Translations under genes and position numbers: made by a program | NCBI GenBank assembly: GCA_003648575.1 | Contig: QMPN01000114.1 | Location: 1-9,044 of the forward strand | Source: Bacteroidota bacterium | GTDB lineage: Bacteria > Bacteroidota > Bacteroidia > Bacteroidales > B18-G4 | DNA: 9,044 bases | Direction: 5' to 3' | The notes under the pieces: generated by a model | Seen by the model: only the letters and a program-made list of their open reading frames with translations | Databases searched by the model: none | What the model was told of the DNA's origin: nothing | In this document: piece after piece, positions 5,830 through 9,044 of the stretch | Layout of the letters: each line of letters starts with the position of its first letter | Numbering within the stretch: the stretch's first letter is position 1

Positions 5830-7806
5830 TCATTTAGATTTTCTTCCAAGGTCGCTATAGGCCCGATAGATGATGTTCAGGTCCGTAGTAAAGCTATAAT
5901 CCCTGGCATAGATCAGGTTCAACTTACCGGTGATATCATGGTTTAGCTGCTTTTTCCGGAAGGCATCTTCAGGGTGAAGTATCCCTGACTTTATCTCGGG
6001 CAATTTCTCCATCTCTGAAGGGTCACGGCTATTATAACCTACCCAGGATCTCCGCCCGAAAAACACCTGGGTGATATTCCTGATCAAACCTGCCGGGCTT
6101 TTGATGATAAAGATATTCAGGGGCAGAAATACAGTCAGGAATAAAGCAACTAAGATGTCAACGAAACGCTTATTCCTCAGGTTTTTAGGCGATGTGATTG
6201 AGTTGATGTCGACAGTATAAAGATCACCTGATGTATTGATAGAATTGCTACCAATGATCGACAGGCTATCTTCCGGAGCAATCTTGAAATCAATCCTCAG
6301 ATGCTGCAGTTCCGACATTTTGTCGATGATCACCTGGTGAGGGAGATTTTTTGAGCAGAAGATCACTTCCGATATCTTATAAATGGTGATGATCTCCGGT
6401 AGCTGTTCGATGGTTCCAATAAACTGACCATCTTTTTCAGTATTGTTCTTGATGCTGACAAGACCAACAAAGGCAGGTGTGAGCCAGGTCTTATGGAGGA
6501 GCTCCGCAACACGCTCAGCCTCATCTTTCTGTCCCACAATGATAAATCTTCTGTTCTTGGATTCCGTCCCGATCCGGTATCTTTTAAGTCCGAACATGTG
6601 GAGGATAAGCCTGAGTATTGTCATGGCCGACAGCCCCCATACAGCTCCAAGGATGAGGATAGCCCGGGAGAAACGGTAGGATTCGCTCAACAGGGCGTAT
6701 ACAACAAGGATAAATACTGTGCCGAGGGCGATCCCCTGGAAAATTCTGATGAGCCTGATCGGCCTGTCGTAACCTCCGCTGAGATATACGGAGAATAACC
6801 AGATTAAAATGTATATCGGAACTGTAATAGTTATAAACTCAAGAGGGTAACTGCCCCCTTCGGGGAATATAACTTTGGTTTCCCAGTATTCTTTAATAAA
6901 GTAGATGCCCGCAAAGATCATGGCAAAATCCAGGAAAGGTAAGAGGGCCTTTTTAATGAAGCGGCTCAGGATGGCTACGGAAGCACGAAGCCATATGGCC
7001 ATGTTAATGAGCATGGAAAAAAGCCGGGCGTTCTTCTGAGAAAAATGCTTGCGCGCAAAGATCACCATGGCATTATAAAAGACATACACATAATTGACAC
7101 TGCTTTTTTTTGTGCTTTCGCCTTTGTAATGAATGATCCTGGTTTTGGGGAAATAGAAATTCTTATAACCGGCTTTGATGATGCGGTAGGAGAGGTCAAT
7201 GTCTTCTCCGTACATAAAAAACTCTTCATCAAGCAGACCCGTCTTTTCAAGGGTCTCCCTGCGCATAAACATAAAAGCACCTGAAAGGATATCGACTTCG
7301 TGTATCTCCTCCTTGTCGAGGTACCCCAGATGGTATTTTCCGAAGGTTCGGGATTTTGGGAAGAACTTTGACAAACCGGAAATCTTATAGAGGGCAACAT
7401 CAGGGGTGGGGAGGCCACGCTTGGATTCCGGCAGGAAGTTGCCTTTTCCATCGATCATTTTTACGCCAAGACCTCCGGCCTCCGGATGCGCATCCATGAA
7501 CTCGAGGATCTTGCTGAAAGTGTCATCTTCAACTAAGGTATCCGGGTTTAGCAGGAGCACATATTCTCCTTCCGACTCCCGGATGGCCTGGTTGTTGGCC
7601 GAGGAAAAACCTACATTGTCCTTGTTGGCAATCACCTTCACTTCAGGAAATTTTTCCCTGACCATACGCACCGATCCGTCAACCGAATTGTTGTCGACTA
7701 CCCAAACATCGGCCTCCAGCCCGGCTGTTGCCCGACGTACAGATGTAAGGCACTGATCGAGAAAATGCTTTACGTTATAGTTTACAATGACAATGGAAAG
7801 TCTCAT
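5830..7806 (-). CDS. GT2 glycosyltransferase fused to a membrane-bound, degenerate polyprenyl-phosphate sugar transferase
   Basis: The 658-residue protein begins with a GT2 (GT-A) domain like rhamnosyltransferases of the WbbL group: IVIVNYN (5-11), VVDNNSVDGS (36-45), LLLNPDT (84-90) and GEDIDLSYR (200-208). About five hydrophobic segments follow between 262 and 402. A Rossmann-like stretch starts at FIIVGQKDEAERVAELL (421-437). The end (about 545-658) resembles a bacterial sugar transferase: NKRFVDILVALF, then GRRSWVGY, LPEIKSGI and a final DYSFTTDLNIIYRAY. The central FR..KFRSM and DELPQ motifs of active sugar transferases are absent, so this half is probably inactive. A role in surface polysaccharide or glycolipid assembly is inferred. 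The ATG at 7806 immediately precedes RLSIVIVNYN; the in-frame TTG at 7833 lies within the -7 element. The E2 gene follows after 49 bases. Confidence 0.92.
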   Translation of the reverse strand: MRLSIVIVNYNVKHFLDQCLTSVRRATAGLEADVWVVDNNSVDGSVRMVREKFPEVKVIANKDNVGFSSANNQAIRESEGEYVLLLNPDTLVEDDTFSKILEFMDAHPEAGGLGVKMIDGKGNFLPESKRGLPTPDVALYKISGLSKFFPKSRTFGKYHLGYLDKEEIHEVDILSGAFMFMRRETLEKTGLLDEEFFMYGEDIDLSYRIIKAGYKNFYFPKTRIIHYKGESTKKSSVNYVYVFYNAMVIFARKHFSQKNARLFSMLINMAIWLRASVAILSRFIKKALLPFLDFAMIFAGIYFIKEYWETKVIFPEGGSYPLEFITITVPIYILIWLFSVYLSGGYDRPIRLIRIFQGIALGTVFILVVYALLSESYRFSRAILILGAVWGLSAMTILRLILHMFGLKRYRIGTESKNRRFIIVGQKDEAERVAELLHKTWLTPAFVGLVSIKNNTEKDGQFIGTIEQLPEIITIYKISEVIFCSKNLPHQVIIDKMSELQHLRIDFKIAPEDSLSIIGSNSINTSGDLYTVDINSITSPKNLRNKRFVDILVALFLTVFLPLNIFIIKSPAGLIRNITQVFFGRRSWVGYNSRDPSEMEKLPEIKSGILHPEDAFRKKQLNHDITGKLNLIYARDYSFTTDLNIIYRAYSDLGRKSK

Positions 7807-7830
7807 GTCTGCGGTTTCCTTCAATGTTGC

Positions 7831-7838
7831 CAAAGATA
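7831..7838 (-). promoter_or_regulatory. Bacteroidota -7 promoter element for the glycosyltransferase gene
   Basis: On the - strand TATCTTTG is an exact match to TAnnTTTG, 24 bases before the ATG at 7806. No clear -33 TTTG is seen at the expected distance. An AAGGA stretch in the leader could act as a modest ribosome-binding site. Confidence 0.6.
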
Positions 7839-7865
7839 TGAAATTATGTGCTTGGAATATGTGAA

Positions 7866-7896
7866 ATACTTGAAGTCCCTGGACTGCTTAAAGTAT
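7866..7896. other. Imperfect dyad in the divergent intergenic region
   Basis: ATACTT (7866-7871) pairs with AAGTAT (7891-7896), and inside it AGTCC (7874-7878) pairs with GGACT (7881-7885), with an asymmetric internal loop between. It lies about 28 bases upstream of the glycosyltransferase -7 element, where a -33 box or an activator site would be. There is no following T-tract. Function unknown; it may be chance. Confidence 0.35.
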
Positions 7897-8002
7897 ATCT
7901 GTTTAACGGCTTTTGCCGGGTTTTCTTATTTGTACTGGTTAGAAATTAGACTAAAAAGGAGTTTTTTTACCGAATAGGTGCCTCTAAATTCGAAAAGCAA
8001 TA

Positions 8003-8010
8003 TACATTTG
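8003..8010 (+). promoter_or_regulatory. Bacteroidota -7 promoter element of the rrf2-type regulator gene
   Basis: TACATTTG matches TAnnTTTG exactly and lies 26 bases before the ATG at 8037. Its TTTG half is overlapped by the palindrome at 8006-8029. Confidence 0.65.
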
Positions 8011-8029
8011 GGTATTTAATTACTAAAAT
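8006..8029. promoter_or_regulatory. Predicted Rrf2 operator, copy 1 (own promoter)
   Basis: The core GTATTTAATTAC at 8012-8023 is the exact reverse complement of the core at 8531-8542 in the ferredoxin promoter. Two bases outside the core on each side are ATTT (8006-8009) and AAAT (8026-8029), giving nine complementary pairs of twelve. The site overlaps the -7 element and the expected transcription start, where a bound repressor would block initiation. Binding by the Rrf2 protein is inferred. Confidence 0.65.
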
Positions 8030-8036
8030 TAGCATA

Positions 8037-8441
8037 ATGTCCAGAATACTTAGACTTAGTGAAGCCGCTTCTATTGCCATTCATGGAATGATTCTGGTGG
8101 CACGTTCAGATAAATTAGTGAATGTAAACCAGATAGCTGAGTTAACAACGAGTTCCAGACATCATGTGGCCAAAGTATTCCAGCGCCTGGTAAAAGAGAA
8201 TTTTATCAGCTCAACCCGTGGACCTTCAGGTGGATTTTCACTCAAAGTGGCTCCTGCCGATATTTCCTTCCTCGATATATATGAATCCATAGAGGGAAAG
8301 ATAGAGATTACAAAATGCCCGCTCGACAAACCTATTTGTCCATTTAATAAATGCATATTTGAGAATGTGATCAGCAAACTTACGATTGAATTCAGGGATT
8401 ATTTGGAGCAGCAGACACTGGATAAATACCTCGATTACTAG
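8037..8441 (+). CDS. Rrf2-family transcriptional regulator with three cluster-type cysteines
   Basis: Rrf2 proteins (IscR, NsrR, CymR and others) are dimeric winged-helix regulators, many of which sense nitric oxide, iron or redox state through an Fe-S cluster. This 134-residue protein has normal length. The winged helix covers about residues 1-75, with the recognition helix near SSRHHVAKVFQRLVKENF and the wing RGPSGGFSL. Cysteines C94, C101 and C106 (KCPLDKPICPFNKC) lie where IscR and NsrR bind their cluster, with slightly different spacing. The ATG at 8037 follows a clear -7 element, and its own promoter carries the palindrome also seen before the ferredoxin gene 115 bases downstream. Autoregulation and control of that gene are inferred. 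An NsrR-like nitric oxide sensor is plausible but not shown. Confidence 0.95.
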   Translation: MSRILRLSEAASIAIHGMILVARSDKLVNVNQIAELTTSSRHHVAKVFQRLVKENFISSTRGPSGGFSLKVAPADISFLDIYESIEGKIEITKCPLDKPICPFNKCIFENVISKLTIEFRDYLEQQTLDKYLDY

Positions 8442-8499
8442 TATCCGATCCCACAAATAGAATTTCAAAAAATGTTCAAAAGATTTTAATCAAAAATTA

Positions 8500-8529
8500 T
8501 CTGAATTAAGATGAATAAATATATATTTG
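8500..8529 (+). promoter_or_regulatory. Bacteroidota promoter of the ferredoxin gene
   Basis: TATATTTG at 8522-8529 is an exact -7 match. TCTG at 8500-8503, 18 bases upstream, is a three-of-four match to the -33 TTTG. The ATG at 8557 follows 27 bases after the -7 element. The regulator gene upstream therefore does not need to supply all transcription of this gene. Confidence 0.6.
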
Positions 8530-8548
8530 CGTAATTAAATACCGAAAT
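8525..8548. promoter_or_regulatory. Predicted Rrf2 operator, copy 2 (ferredoxin promoter)
   Basis: ATTT (8525-8528), core GTAATTAAATAC (8531-8542) and AAAT (8545-8548) reproduce the palindrome of the regulator's own promoter, with 19 of 24 positions identical and the same placement relative to the -7 element. The core differs from copy 1 only at the two W positions, and is its exact reverse complement. Confidence 0.65.
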
Positions 8549-8556
8549 AATAAAGC

Positions 8557-9044
8557 ATGAAAAGAGAGATCATCAAGATAGACGAAGATAAATGCAATGG
8601 ATGCGCTTTATGCATTCCCGGATGTCCGGAAGGGGCCTTGCAAATAATAGATGGTAAAGCCCGCCTTGTAAGTGACCTGATGTGTGATGGACTGGGGGCT
8701 TGTATTGGAGATTGCCCTGAAGGCGCCATTGAAATAGAAGTGCGTGAAGCCGAACCATATGATGAAACTATTGTGATGGGAGAGATCGTTAAGCATGGAT
8801 TCAACACCGTTGTAGCACATCTGAAACATTTACGCGAACATGGAGAAACTGTCTTTTTGGAAGAAGCTATTTCATTTCTGGAACAACAAGAGGACCTTGG
8901 ATTTACCGTTGATGAGGTAAAACAGAAAGTTCATGAGAATGATGATGCTCCCGCTTGCAGTAGTGGTTGCCCGGGTTCTGCCCCGGTAGTGTTCGATATA
9001 GATACCGATGCTGTTAAAAATGCAGCTGAAGGCGCCCAGCCCAC
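8557..9044 (+). CDS. 4Fe-4S ferredoxin-like protein with C-terminal extension (partial, runs off right edge)
   Basis: The frame is open from the ATG at 8557 to the window end, 162 codons without a stop. The N-terminal 60 residues are a bacterial ferredoxin fold: motif one is C13-x2-C16-x2-C19-x3-C23-P, motif two has C43, C49 and C53-P with leucine at position 46 where the second cysteine normally falls. The family therefore shows seven of eight ligands (CDGLGAC pattern). A helical, histidine-containing region follows (about 68-127, with [11 protein letters not shown]), then a second cysteine cluster C134-x3-C138-P-G-S. Ferredoxins of this build are, as I recall, often encoded beside Rrf2 or Crp-type regulators and hybrid-cluster protein (hcp) genes in anaerobes. 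Electron transfer in nitrosative stress defence is therefore an inference that the sequence right of the window could test. Confidence 0.9.
   Translation, partial: MKREIIKIDEDKCNGCALCIPGCPEGALQIIDGKARLVSDLMCDGLGACIGDCPEGAIEIEVREAEPYDETIVMGEIVKHGFNTVVAHLKHLREHGETVFLEEAISFLEQQEDLGFTVDEVKQKVHENDDAPACSSGCPGSAPVVFDIDTDAVKNAAEGAQP

Noticed and set aside
5781..5849. N-terminal extension of the E2 protein from a TTG at 5849
   Set aside because: It would overlap the glycosyltransferase coding region, and the extra residues are not part of the lipoyl domain.
7907..7930. Intrinsic terminator (CGGC-TTTT-GCCG followed by T-rich sequence)
   Set aside because: The stem is only four base pairs and the T-tract is interrupted and offset by GG; no gene ends next to it on the + strand.
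7765..7977. Small + strand protein in the divergent intergenic region
   Set aside because: It overlaps the start of the well-supported glycosyltransferase gene and its promoter, and has no recognisable domain or start signal.
8486..8509. TTAAT/ATTAA inverted repeat as an alternative Rrf2 operator
   Set aside because: Only the outer bases match in a very AT-rich stretch, and no copy exists in the regulator promoter, unlike the GTAWTTAAWTAC palindrome.
8535..8829. Several - strand reading frames under the ferredoxin gene
   Set aside because: They are antisense to a frame with clear ferredoxin motifs and show no protein family features.

Overview
The window looks like chromosomal DNA from a member of the Bacteroidota, probably a Bacteroidales or Marinilabiliales-type organism. 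The grounds are exact matches to the Bacteroidota -7 promoter element TAnnTTTG before several genes, few Shine-Dalgarno sites, moderate GC, and the protein families present. It is mostly housekeeping sequence with one small mobile-looking insert and one regulated redox locus at the right edge.

Left part (1-2431, + strand): a tandem array of a 7-base unit (CCAGTAA and variants) runs off the left edge and ends just before the promoter of ispH. A tight operon follows: ispH (isoprenoid synthesis), recF (recombinational repair; its ATG overlaps the ispH stop) and a dciA/DUF721 gene (probable replicative helicase loader). Middle insert (about 2441-2984): a four-helix-bundle protein of the 23S rRNA intervening-sequence family sits between two arrays of another 7-base unit (CCACATA type). 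The two arrays are in opposite orientation, so the unit has complementary ends.

Central part (2984-7806, - strand, read right to left): a membrane-anchored fusion of a GT2 glycosyltransferase with a degenerate polyprenyl-phosphate sugar transferase; a lipoyl-bearing E2 subunit of a 2-oxo acid dehydrogenase complex; a DnaQ-type 3'-5' exonuclease with an ExoX-like C-terminal domain; and an FAHD1-like acylpyruvase/oxaloacetate decarboxylase-type enzyme. The last two are probably co-transcribed.

Right part (7807-9044): a 230-base divergent intergenic region, then an Rrf2-family regulator with three cysteines suited to an Fe-S cluster, then a ferredoxin-like protein cut by the window edge. Both genes carry the same palindromic site, core GTAWTTAAWTAC with ATTT and AAAT two bases outside it, directly over the 3' half of the -7 element and the expected transcription start. 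I infer that this is the Rrf2 operator, giving autoregulation and control of the ferredoxin operon, possibly in response to nitrosative or Fe-S stress. This regulatory pair and the inverted heptamer arrays around the four-helix-bundle gene are the most notable items in the window.
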